A DNA stretch of 64,000 nt, from positions 920,889-984,888 of the forward strand of contig NZ_RHLG01000001.1 of the NCBI RefSeq assembly GCF_003712105.1, written 5' to 3'. Made by a program: the position numbers and the translations under genes. Below the pieces are notes generated by a model. That model made no database searches. It saw only the letters and a program-made list of their open reading frames with translations, and was not told the origin of the DNA. Shown here one piece after another: positions 39,789-47,876 of this stretch (its first letter is position 1; each line of letters starts with the position of its first letter). This stretch comes from Winogradskyella sp. GTDB taxonomy: Bacteria > Bacteroidota > Bacteroidia > Flavobacteriales > Flavobacteriaceae.

Positions 39789-41024
39789 ATGCGCTGGATT
39801 ATTTTTTTACTAATTTTTGGAGTCATAGATTTCTATGCCTTTCAATCATTTAGAACCATTACCAAAAATACATATATCCATATCTTATACTGGGTAATAA
39901 GTTTGTTAGTTACGGGTAATTTTATATTAAGACTTTATGGTTTAGATCGTGGCGGATTTGGAAATTCCCAAGCCTATGCTTTTGGATTTTTGATAGCGTT
40001 TTTAGTGCCAAAAATGATTTTGTTAATCATTATGTTTGGTGAAGATGTATTTAGAGTTCCACAAGCCTTGTATCGTTATTTTACAGAAGGTAGTGCGGCC
40101 AAAGGCAACTATTTGCCATCACGAAGAACCTTTATTAGCCAAGTTGCATTGGGTATTGCAGCTATTCCTTTTGCGTCTATTTTATATGGTATGTATAAAG
40201 GTAAATACAATTTTAAAGTCTTAAAGTACACGCTGCATTTTGATGATTTGCCAAATGCGTTCGATGGTTATAAACTAACACAAATTAGCGATATACATTC
40301 TGGTAGTTTTGATAATATAGACAAGGTTAAATATGCCGTTGATTTAATTAATGAGCAAGCTTCTGATGTTATTTTATTCACTGGAGATATTGTTAACAAT
40401 AAAGCCACAGAGCTTGAGCCTTATGTCTCTATTTTTAATAAACTGAAAGCCAAAGACGGATTATTTTCTGTTTTAGGAAATCATGATTATGGTGATTATG
40501 TGAGATGGCCATCAGACGAAGCTAAAACACAAAACTTAGAGGACTTAAAACAACTTCAAAAAGACATTGGATTTGACTTACTACTTAACGACAACCGATT
40601 TATTGAAAAAAATGGTGAACGTATCGCTTTAGTAGGTGTGGAAAATTGGGGTAAAGGTGGCTTTAAAAAAGCAGGTGACCTTAAAAAAGCATCGGAGAAC
40701 GTTGATAAGGACGATTTTAAAATTCTTTTAAGCCATGATCCGAGCCATTGGGATGAGCAAGTGGTTAGTGACGATTACCATTACCATTTAACTTTAAGCG
40801 GCCACACACATGGTATGCAATTTGGTATCGAAATACCAGGTTGGTTTAAGTGGAGTCCAGTAAAATGGCGATACAAACATTGGGCTGGTATTTATGAACA
40901 GCTTGGACAATACATCAATGTTAATAGAGGATTTGGCTATTTGGCCTTTCCTGGACGTGTTGGGATATGGCCAGAAGTCACCGTAATTGAACTTAAAAAA
41001 GGGGCTAAAACTCAAAACGCATAG
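39789..41024 (+). CDS. membrane-anchored metallophosphoesterase
   Basis: N-terminal TMs; LTQISDIHSGSFD, LFTGDIVNN, VLGNHDYGDY, LSGHTHGMQ. Confidence 0.93.
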   Translation: MRWIIFLLIFGVIDFYAFQSFRTITKNTYIHILYWVISLLVTGNFILRLYGLDRGGFGNSQAYAFGFLIAFLVPKMILLIIMFGEDVFRVPQALYRYFTEGSAAKGNYLPSRRTFISQVALGIAAIPFASILYGMYKGKYNFKVLKYTLHFDDLPNAFDGYKLTQISDIHSGSFDNIDKVKYAVDLINEQASDVILFTGDIVNNKATELEPYVSIFNKLKAKDGLFSVLGNHDYGDYVRWPSDEAKTQNLEDLKQLQKDIGFDLLLNDNRFIEKNGERIALVGVENWGKGGFKKAGDLKKASENVDKDDFKILLSHDPSHWDEQVVSDDYHYHLTLSGHTHGMQFGIEIPGWFKWSPVKWRYKHWAGIYEQLGQYINVNRGFGYLAFPGRVGIWPEVTVIELKKGAKTQNA

Positions 41025-41125
41025 TAGCAATAACATCATAATGAATGCGATACGCAGTTTAATTTAAAGTAACATTTAAAAAAAATGCGTAAGTTTGAGT
41101 ATCAGTTTGACTAAAACTTACAATT

Positions 41126-41422
41126 ATGTCAAAATTTGGAGAGCTTATCGATGTAGATCAACCTGTTCTATTAGATTTCTACACTGAAAAAAATGAGCAA
41201 TCTATTGCTATGCATCCTGTGCTAAGAGATGTAGCTGCTGCACTAGGCGATAAAGCCAAAGTGATAAAAATTAATGTTGACAAAAACCAAGAGCTTGCCG
41301 AAGCATTGCGCATCAAAGGATTACCAACACTTATTATCTACAAAAATGGCGAGATGAAATGGCGCCATAGCGGTGAGCAAGATGTAAATACCCTTATTGG
41401 TATTATTGAAGAGTACGTTTAG
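41126..41422 (+). CDS. thioredoxin-fold protein lacking the CxxC active site
   Basis: VLLDFYTEKNEQSIAMHPVLRDVAAALGDKAKVIKINVDKNQELAEALRIKGLPTLIIYKNGEMKWRHSGEQ: Trx fold and cis-Pro present, no Cys in the protein. Confidence 0.88.
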   Translation: MSKFGELIDVDQPVLLDFYTEKNEQSIAMHPVLRDVAAALGDKAKVIKINVDKNQELAEALRIKGLPTLIIYKNGEMKWRHSGEQDVNTLIGIIEEYV

Positions 41423-42045
41423 TATAATGCTTTAAATTCAAAGCCTTTATTAGTATAATATTCTAAGACGCTGGGCAGTACATATTTTAAATTTCCAAAT
41501 GCTTTTTCACTATCATGGAATACTACAATACTTCCTTTTTTTACAGAGCTGGTTACATTTTTAAGACATTGTTGCTGTGTAACATTGGAGTCCCAGTCAA
41601 AAGACAGCACATCCCACATAATTATTTTGTAACCTAATTGCTGAAGTTTCTTAGCTTGTTTACTCTTAAATTTACCATATGGAGGTCTAAACAGCTTTGT
41701 TGATGAATGCATCAATTGTTGGCATTGAGATACATCCGTTAAATAGTGTTTTGTTTTGTATTTCCAACCTTTAAGATGGTTAAACGTATGGTTACCTACA
41801 TTGTGCCCGTCGAATAAAATATCCCTGAAGATGTCAGGATAATTCTCAATGTTTTTTCCAATACAAAAAAACGTAGCCTTAGCATTATAGTGTTTCAACT
41901 GTTCTAAAACCCAACGCGTAATTTTGGGTGTTGGACCATCATCAAAGGTGAGATAGATTTCAGAATTATCGGTATCGATATTCCAAATAAAATTAGGAAA
42001 AAGCGTTTTTACAAAACCAGGCGTTTTTGCAGGAATTAGTGCCAT
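41419..42045 (-). CDS. polysaccharide deacetylase family protein
   Basis: LTFDDGPTPKITRWVLEQLKHYNAKATFFCIG; GHNVGNHTFNH; FRPPYG. Confidence 0.94.
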   Translation of the reverse strand: MALIPAKTPGFVKTLFPNFIWNIDTDNSEIYLTFDDGPTPKITRWVLEQLKHYNAKATFFCIGKNIENYPDIFRDILFDGHNVGNHTFNHLKGWKYKTKHYLTDVSQCQQLMHSSTKLFRPPYGKFKSKQAKKLQQLGYKIIMWDVLSFDWDSNVTQQQCLKNVTSSVKKGSIVVFHDSEKAFGNLKYVLPSVLEYYTNKGFEFKALY

Positions 42046-45000
42046 TAGTTGGTACTATCAGATTCTGCCGGAATCACTTGAGTAGCTGTGTCACTATCAT
42101 TTCCATCTCTCAACAAATCTTCTAACTCTAACTCAGGCTCTTGTTCTTGAGGTGGTTCTTCTCCCATAAGTGCGCCAAACAATCCTAAGTACTCATTAAA
42201 TACCTTAGTTTGTTCTAAGGCAAAATCTCTTTCGTCATAAGCTACTAGAACGTCTACTAAGGAACGGTATTTTTGGATATCCGTAAATATTTCATCAATA
42301 ATATCGGCTTGTTTACTAACATCTTGGTCGCCATAATACATCAAGCTTTCCTGATATTTCTTCGCAACATCCAAAAATAATTGGCGTGCTTTTTCGGTTT
42401 TACCAACTTCGAAATATGTGGTGATATAAGGTTCTAGCAAGGTATAGAATCCAAAAGTATCTACAGGCATTTTTTCCATAGCTAAATCCGCCATTTCTTC
42501 AGCTTTATCTAATTGATTTTCGTCTAAAAGCGATTCTATGAGTCTAGCAATATTACCGCGATAAGTAATACCATTTTTGCGCGTTTCAACATCGTGATAA
42601 ATATCTTCGCCACTGCCGCCCCAATTCCATGATTTCACCAAGTCGTACATCAGTTCTGGGTCAACACGTCCCATATCAAAAGGGTTGGCTTTATCTACCG
42701 GTGTTTTTATTGGTACTAACTTATAGCATAAGCCATCGAGTTGAAGGTAATCTTTCATCCATATGTAATCCTCATCAGCAAAGGCACCACCACTAAAGTA
42801 AATTGGTCGTTCCCAATTGTTATTGGCAATAATATCTAACATCAATAGGCGATTTTTATAAATAGCACTACCAGAAATTCTTATATCAAGATAGTCTAAT
42901 ATTTTATCAGCATCTTTTGACTTTACAATACCGTTTTTAAGAACAGTTTCTTTATTAACAGGAATTTTGATATTACGAGTAGGATAGTAATTAGCATTTA
43001 AAAAGTAAGTAGGATAACCTCTTGGATCATCACCTTCCGCAATGATTCGTTGTTTTAATTTGGTCGAAGGATTATCACTCGATACAAACTCCATAAATTC
43101 TTTAATCTCAAGCGTATCTTTAGAAATAGTCTCATTTATTTCTCTGAAGAAGGTATAATCCCGGGTTCCATCACGATATTGTTTATGGCTTAATTGTGAC
43201 GGAATAGGATCGCTTGTGTATGCTTGTCTTTTCATTTGGTCAATGTACCAAGCTGTTTGGAACAAGCTTGTATTCACTACCCGTACATCTGTTCGGACAC
43301 CTTCAATCTCCTGCAAATACCATAAAGGGAATGAGTCGTTGTCTCCAATGGTGAATAGTATGGCATTTGGTGCACAAGATTCTAAATACTTTCGTGCCAT
43401 GGCATTGGCAGTATACTTACCCGAACGGTCATGATCATCCCAATTATTAGCGGCTAAAACACCAGGTACTGCAACCAAACACGCAATTGTTATCGCAGTA
43501 ATAGGTACCAAACTACTTTTGGCTTGTTTTGAAAGCAAATCGTAAAAGGCATATACGCCAAAACCAATCCAAATGGCAAATACATAGAACGAACCTACAA
43601 CAGAGTAGTCACGTTCTCTAGGTTCAAATGGCCTAATATTGGTATAAAACTGAATGGCCAAACCAGTTAACAAAAAGAAAACTAGTAGTACCCAAAACCA
43701 TTTTTTGTCAGTATTTAATAAGAAAAAGAATCCTATTAGTCCTAAAATGAGAGGTAAGAAGAAATACGTGTTTCGACCTTTATTATTCTTAACATCACTC
43801 GGAAGATTGTCTTGAGACATACCAAGGTGTAATTTATCTATAAAGCCAATTCCTGAAATCCAATTGCCATTAAAATCATCATACTTTCCTTGTATATCGT
43901 TTTGTCTTCCAGTAAAATTCCACATAAAATAACGCCAATACATGTATCCAAATTGATATTGAAACATATATAGCATATTGTCTAAAAATGAAGGTTGTTC
44001 AACTTCAAACCAAGACTGTGCATTTTCTTTTAGGAAATTATGGTAATCTTCATAATCAACTTTACCTTCAGCAACAGCTACTCTAAATTGATTCACCATT
44101 TGATTAATGCCTTGCATTTGGTAACTGGCTCTTGCACTGGCCTCTTCTTCAGGATAACCAGCTCTTAAATAGTTTTCGTAAATGTCTGTGCCAAGAGAAG
44201 GTTTTACCTTAAAATCAATCAAGCCAGTAAACATCATGTAGTTTTCTGCATGTTCTGTGCTCCACATTCGAGGCATTATAGAAGCATGGTCTGAGTTATA
44301 ATTTTGTTTAGCATTTTCCCAATCGTTAATAATTACATACTCACCTTTCTCATAATCTTTTTCATAGTTCTTTTTGTCATCAACAAAAGGTTTGTCTTCA
44401 TCTTGTCCAGAATATAATTCAGTAAACTGTGGTCCATAAAACAGATGAGTTTCCGGGTATTGCTCTAGGTTGTAATAAGCAAGTAACTCGCGCGCATCAG
44501 ATGGGTCATTTTCATTAATGATAACATGGGCATTAGCTCTTATTGGAAGCATCATCCATGATGAAAACCCTACAAAAATAAATAGCAAACACAGTACTAA
44601 AGTATTAGCATGCACAAAGCCTTTTTTACGTGTATATTTAAGTGCAAAATAAAAAGCAGCTATGACAATTAAACCTGCGATTATAGTTCCCGAATGGAAA
44701 GGCAATCCAAAAGAGTTAACTATAAACACTTCCATCCAGCCAAAAAAGCGTAATGCATTTGGTAGTAAAAGTTTAAAAATGAATAACAGTATTGCAGCCG
44801 AAATTACATTGGCCAAAATAAAGTTTTGAACCGTTATGGTCTTGTAATTTTTAAAATAATAAATAAGCCCAATTGCAGGAATAGTCAATAATCCCATAAA
44901 GTGAACACCAAAAGACAACCCAATTACAAATGCAATAAGGATTAACCAGCGATTGCCTCTTGAGGTATGCATATCTGCCTCCCAACGTAAGGCTAAATAA

Positions 45001-45479
45001 AACATTACTGACATAATTAATGTGGCCATGGCATATACTTCTGTTTCTACAGCATTAAACCAAAAAGAATCAGTAAATGTAAAGGCTAAACTCCCAACTA
45101 AAGCACTACTTAATATTGCAAAGCCTTTGCTTTTAGAGTCTTCTTCAGCATTATATTTTACAAGCTTTTGTAATAAAATAGTCACGGTCCAAAACATAAA
45201 TAATATGGTGAATGCACTAGAGACGGCACTCATCATGTTTAGAAGTGCTCCAATCTGAGAGGGCTCAAGGGCAAACATAGAGAAAAATGCTCCAAGCATT
45301 TGAAATAATGGAGCTCCTGGTGGATGACCAACTTGAAGCTTAGAAGACGTTAAAATATACTCTCCAGCATCCCAAAAACTTACTGTAGGTTCAATTGTTA
45401 ATCCGTAGGTAATAGCTGCGATTGTAAACACAAACCATCCTAAAATAGTATTCCACTTTTTAAAGTTGAATTTGGCCAT
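42045..45479 (-). CDS. DUF2723 multi-TM membrane protein (candidate protein O-mannosyltransferase-like)
   Basis: TIEPTVSFWDAGEYILTSSKLQVGHPPGAPLFQMLGAFFS (DUF2723 signature), multiple TMs, long C-terminal soluble region with TPR-like segment. Confidence 0.88.
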   Translation of the reverse strand: MAKFNFKKWNTILGWFVFTIAAITYGLTIEPTVSFWDAGEYILTSSKLQVGHPPGAPLFQMLGAFFSMFALEPSQIGALLNMMSAVSSAFTILFMFWTVTILLQKLVKYNAEEDSKSKGFAILSSALVGSLAFTFTDSFWFNAVETEVYAMATLIMSVMFYLALRWEADMHTSRGNRWLILIAFVIGLSFGVHFMGLLTIPAIGLIYYFKNYKTITVQNFILANVISAAILLFIFKLLLPNALRFFGWMEVFIVNSFGLPFHSGTIIAGLIVIAAFYFALKYTRKKGFVHANTLVLCLLFIFVGFSSWMMLPIRANAHVIINENDPSDARELLAYYNLEQYPETHLFYGPQFTELYSGQDEDKPFVDDKKNYEKDYEKGEYVIINDWENAKQNYNSDHASIMPRMWSTEHAENYMMFTGLIDFKVKPSLGTDIYENYLRAGYPEEEASARASYQMQGINQMVNQFRVAVAEGKVDYEDYHNFLKENAQSWFEVEQPSFLDNMLYMFQYQFGYMYWRYFMWNFTGRQNDIQGKYDDFNGNWISGIGFIDKLHLGMSQDNLPSDVKNNKGRNTYFFLPLILGLIGFFFLLNTDKKWFWVLLVFFLLTGLAIQFYTNIRPFEPRERDYSVVGSFYVFAIWIGFGVYAFYDLLSKQAKSSLVPITAITIACLVAVPGVLAANNWDDHDRSGKYTANAMARKYLESCAPNAILFTIGDNDSFPLWYLQEIEGVRTDVRVVNTSLFQTAWYIDQMKRQAYTSDPIPSQLSHKQYRDGTRDYTFFREINETISKDTLEIKEFMEFVSSDNPSTKLKQRIIAEGDDPRGYPTYFLNANYYPTRNIKIPVNKETVLKNGIVKSKDADKILDYLDIRISGSAIYKNRLLMLDIIANNNWERPIYFSGGAFADEDYIWMKDYLQLDGLCYKLVPIKTPVDKANPFDMGRVDPELMYDLVKSWNWGGSGEDIYHDVETRKNGITYRGNIARLIESLLDENQLDKAEEMADLAMEKMPVDTFGFYTLLEPYITTYFEVGKTEKARQLFLDVAKKYQESLMYYGDQDVSKQADIIDEIFTDIQKYRSLVDVLVAYDERDFALEQTKVFNEYLGLFGALMGEEPPQEQEPELELEDLLRDGNDSDTATQVIPAESDSTN

Positions 45480-45605
45480 AAAAATTTATGCTTTTGATGC
45501 TGGCGAATTTACTAATAAATACAACACCGCCTAATGTTTTTAAGCAAACGTTAAGTAAAAGGAATTATTTTTTCGTCTTTTTTTTGTCTAAGAAAAACTT
45601 TGTTA

Positions 45606-45614
45606 TAAATTTGC
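45606..45614 (+). promoter_or_regulatory. -7 promoter element TAAATTTGC for tRNA-Gln
   Basis: Matches TAnnTTTGC, 18 nt upstream of tRNA position 1. Confidence 0.6.
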
Positions 45615-45632
45615 ATCCTCATTTTGAGAGAT

Positions 45633-45705
45633 TGGCCTATGGTGTAACTGGCAACACGTCTGGTTTTGGTCCAGAAGAGTCTAGGTTCGAGCCCTAGTAG
45701 GCCAA
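45633..45705 (+). tRNA. tRNA-Gln (anticodon TTG)
   Basis: TGGCCTA ... TAGGCCA acceptor stem; anticodon arm TCTGG-TTTTGGT-CCAGA; T-loop GGTTCGAGCC. CCA not encoded. Confidence 0.93.
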
Positions 45706-45714
45706 CAATAATTT

Positions 45715-45754
45715 AAGTTCTGACTACATTCGTAGTTGGAACTTTCTTTTTTTT
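45715..45754 (+). terminator. tRNA-Gln terminator (copy 1)
   Basis: AAGTTCTGACTAC-attc-GTAGTTGGAACTT plus T-rich tail. Confidence 0.75.
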
Positions 45755-45826
45755 AAGATATGCCAAAGGGCGAGAAGTTTATACTGAGCGGAGTCGAAGT
45801 GAGCCCTAGTAGGCCAACAATAATTT

Positions 45827-45866
45827 AAGTTCTGACTGCATTCGTAGTTGGAACTTTCTTTTTTTT
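45827..45866 (+). terminator. duplicated tRNA-Gln terminator (copy 2)
   Basis: Same hairpin with GACTGC variant, offset exactly 112 bp. Confidence 0.7.
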
Positions 45867-45940
45867 AAGATATGCCAAAGGGCGAGAAGTTTATACTGAG
45901 CGGAGTCGAAGTGAGCCATAAGAAGGCCAACAAGAATTAG

Positions 45941-45976
45941 AATCCTAACTGTAATTTTTCAGTTAGGATTTTTTAT
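45941..45976 (+). terminator. third, unrelated terminator
   Basis: AATCCTAACTG-taattttt-CAGTTAGGATT plus T-run. Confidence 0.75.
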
Positions 45977-46034
45977 TTAATAGAATCTGGGCTCAAATAC
46001 AGGGCTTAGCCCTTGCAAAACTCAATATATATCG

Positions 46035-46043
46035 TATATTTGC
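46035..46043 (+). promoter_or_regulatory. -7 promoter element TATATTTGC for rimP-nusA-infB
   Basis: Matches TAnnTTTGC; TTG upstream near the -33 region. Confidence 0.65.
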
Positions 46044-46070
46044 ACCGTTGTTTTAGGAAATGATAAACAT

Positions 46071-46096
46071 GAGGGGACGAAAAGTCCCCTCTTTTT
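46071..46096 (+). terminator. terminator-like hairpin in rimP leader (candidate attenuator)
   Basis: GAGGGGAC-gaaaa-GTCCCCTC followed by TTTTT, between the promoter and ATG 46105. Confidence 0.7.
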
Positions 46097-46104
46097 ATAG
46101 TATT

Positions 46105-46569
46105 ATGTTAAAAAATAAAGTAGAAGAGTTACTTGAAAATGCGCTTAATGAGCGCCAAGATCTGTTTTTAATAGACATGACTTTTGGTACTGATAATGCT
46201 ATAAAGATTGTTGTTGATGGTGATAATGGTGTATTGGTTGATGACTGCATATTTATAAGTCGCGCCATTGAGCATAACTTAGATAGAGATGAAGAAGATT
46301 TTTCTCTTGAAGTTTTGTCGGCAGGAGCTACATCACCAATTCAATTGCCAAGACAATACAAAAAAAATATTGGCAGAAACCTTGAGGTTAAAACCAATGA
46401 CGAACAAAAGCTAGAAGGAACCTTAGTCACTGCTGATGATTCAGTAATTCAACTAACATGGAAAGCTAGAGAACCTAAACCTGTAGGTAAAGGTAAAGTT
46501 ACAGTAACTAAAGAAGCGACAATCGCTTTAGAAGATATTAAAGAAGCAAAAGTTAAAATTAAATTTTAA
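46105..46569 (+). CDS. rimP: ribosome maturation factor RimP
   Basis: Start likely ATG 46105 (MLKNKVEELLENALNERQDLFLIDM); VDGDNGVLVDDCIFISRAIEHNLD; FSLEVLSAGATSPI. Confidence 0.93.
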   Translation: MLKNKVEELLENALNERQDLFLIDMTFGTDNAIKIVVDGDNGVLVDDCIFISRAIEHNLDRDEEDFSLEVLSAGATSPIQLPRQYKKNIGRNLEVKTNDEQKLEGTLVTADDSVIQLTWKAREPKPVGKGKVTVTKEATIALEDIKEAKVKIKF

Positions 46570-46581
46570 GTCCTATCAATT

Positions 46582-47814
46582 ATGGAAAATGTAGCGTTAA
46601 TTGAATCATTTTCAGAATTTAAAGATGATAAATTAATAGACAGAGTTACACTAATGGCAATATTAGAAGATGTATTGCGTAACGCATTGAAGAAAAAATA
46701 TGGTGATGATGATAACTTTGATATCATTATTAATCCAGATAAAGGAGATTTAGAAATTTGGAGAAACAGAATCGTTGTTGCTGATGGAGAAGTGGAAGAT
46801 GAAAATCAAGAAATAGAATTATCCGAAGCGCAAAAAATAGAACCTGATTTTGAAGTAGGCGAGGATGTAGCAGAAGAAGTTAAACTTATCAATTTAGGAA
46901 GACGTTCAATTTTAGCCTTAAGACAAAACTTAATATCTAAAATTCACGAACACGACAATACAAATATTTACAAGCAATTTAAAGAGCTTGAAGGTGAAAT
47001 TTACACAGCAGAGGTACATCACATTCGCCATAGAGCAATTATTTTGTTAGATGATGAAGGCAACGAAATAATTCTTCCAAAGGATAGACAGATTCCTTCG
47101 GATTTTTTCCGTAAAGGTGAAAACGTAAGAGGTGTAATCGAAAGTGTAGAGTTAAAAGGAAGTAAACCAGCAATTATAATGTCTCGAACATCTCCATTGT
47201 TCTTAGAGAAATTATTTGAGCAAGAAATACCTGAAGTTTTTGACGGATTAATTACGGTTAAAAATGTGGTTCGTATTCCAGGTGAAAAGGCAAAAGTTGC
47301 CGTTGATTCTTATGATGATAGAATAGACCCTGTAGGAGCTTGTGTTGGTATGAAAGGTTCTAGAATTCACGGTATAGTTCGTGAGTTAGGAAATGAAAAC
47401 ATTGATGTAATTAACTATACAAATAATATTCAGTTATTTATAACACGAGCATTAAGCCCAGCAAGAGTAACATCTTTAAAATTAGACGAAGAAAATAAAC
47501 GTGCTGAGGTATTATTAAAACCAGAAGAAGTATCAAAAGCTATTGGACGTGGTGGTCACAATATAAGATTAGCAGGTAGACTTACTGGTTACGAAATTGA
47601 TGTATTTAGGGAAGGCGCAGAAGAAGATGTAGAGTTGACTGAATTCTCTGATGAAATCGAAGAATGGATCATTCAAGAGTTTAGCAAGGCAGGTCTAGAT
47701 ACTGCAAAGAGTATATTAGAGCAAGATGTAGATGACCTTGTTAAGCGTACAGATTTAGAAGAAGAAACAATTGTAGAAGTCATTCGAATATTAAAAGAAG
47801 AATTCGAGGACTAA
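46582..47814 (+). CDS. nusA: transcription termination/antitermination factor NusA
   Basis: KEV-type N-terminus, S1, KH domains (DPVGACVGMKGSRIHGIVREL; VSKAIGRGGHNIRLAGRLTGYEIDV). Confidence 0.97.
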   Translation: MENVALIESFSEFKDDKLIDRVTLMAILEDVLRNALKKKYGDDDNFDIIINPDKGDLEIWRNRIVVADGEVEDENQEIELSEAQKIEPDFEVGEDVAEEVKLINLGRRSILALRQNLISKIHEHDNTNIYKQFKELEGEIYTAEVHHIRHRAIILLDDEGNEIILPKDRQIPSDFFRKGENVRGVIESVELKGSKPAIIMSRTSPLFLEKLFEQEIPEVFDGLITVKNVVRIPGEKAKVAVDSYDDRIDPVGACVGMKGSRIHGIVRELGNENIDVINYTNNIQLFITRALSPARVTSLKLDEENKRAEVLLKPEEVSKAIGRGGHNIRLAGRLTGYEIDVFREGAEEDVELTEFSDEIEEWIIQEFSKAGLDTAKSILEQDVDDLVKRTDLEEETIVEVIRILKEEFED

Positions 47815-47876
47815 TAGCATACTATTTTTGCAAATTAATTGGTAAGCTATATATTTAGAATCATATAAAAGCATTT

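Larger units (their letters stand above)
45689..45912 (+). repeat. two 112-bp tandem repeats containing tRNA-Gln 3' end, terminator and GAGCGGAGTCGAAGT motif
   Basis: 45689-45800 and 45801-45912 differ at one position by eye (GACTACATT vs GACTGCATT); a degenerate third start (GAGCCATAAGAAGGCCAACAA) follows at 45913. Confidence 0.92.

Noticed and set aside
45488-45697. 69-aa ORF over tRNA-Gln
   Set aside because: Covers promoter and tRNA sequence; no protein family features.
45689-45940. CRISPR array interpretation of the 112-bp repeats
   Set aside because: Units are contiguous, without spacers, and contain tRNA tail and terminator sequence; no cas genes nearby.
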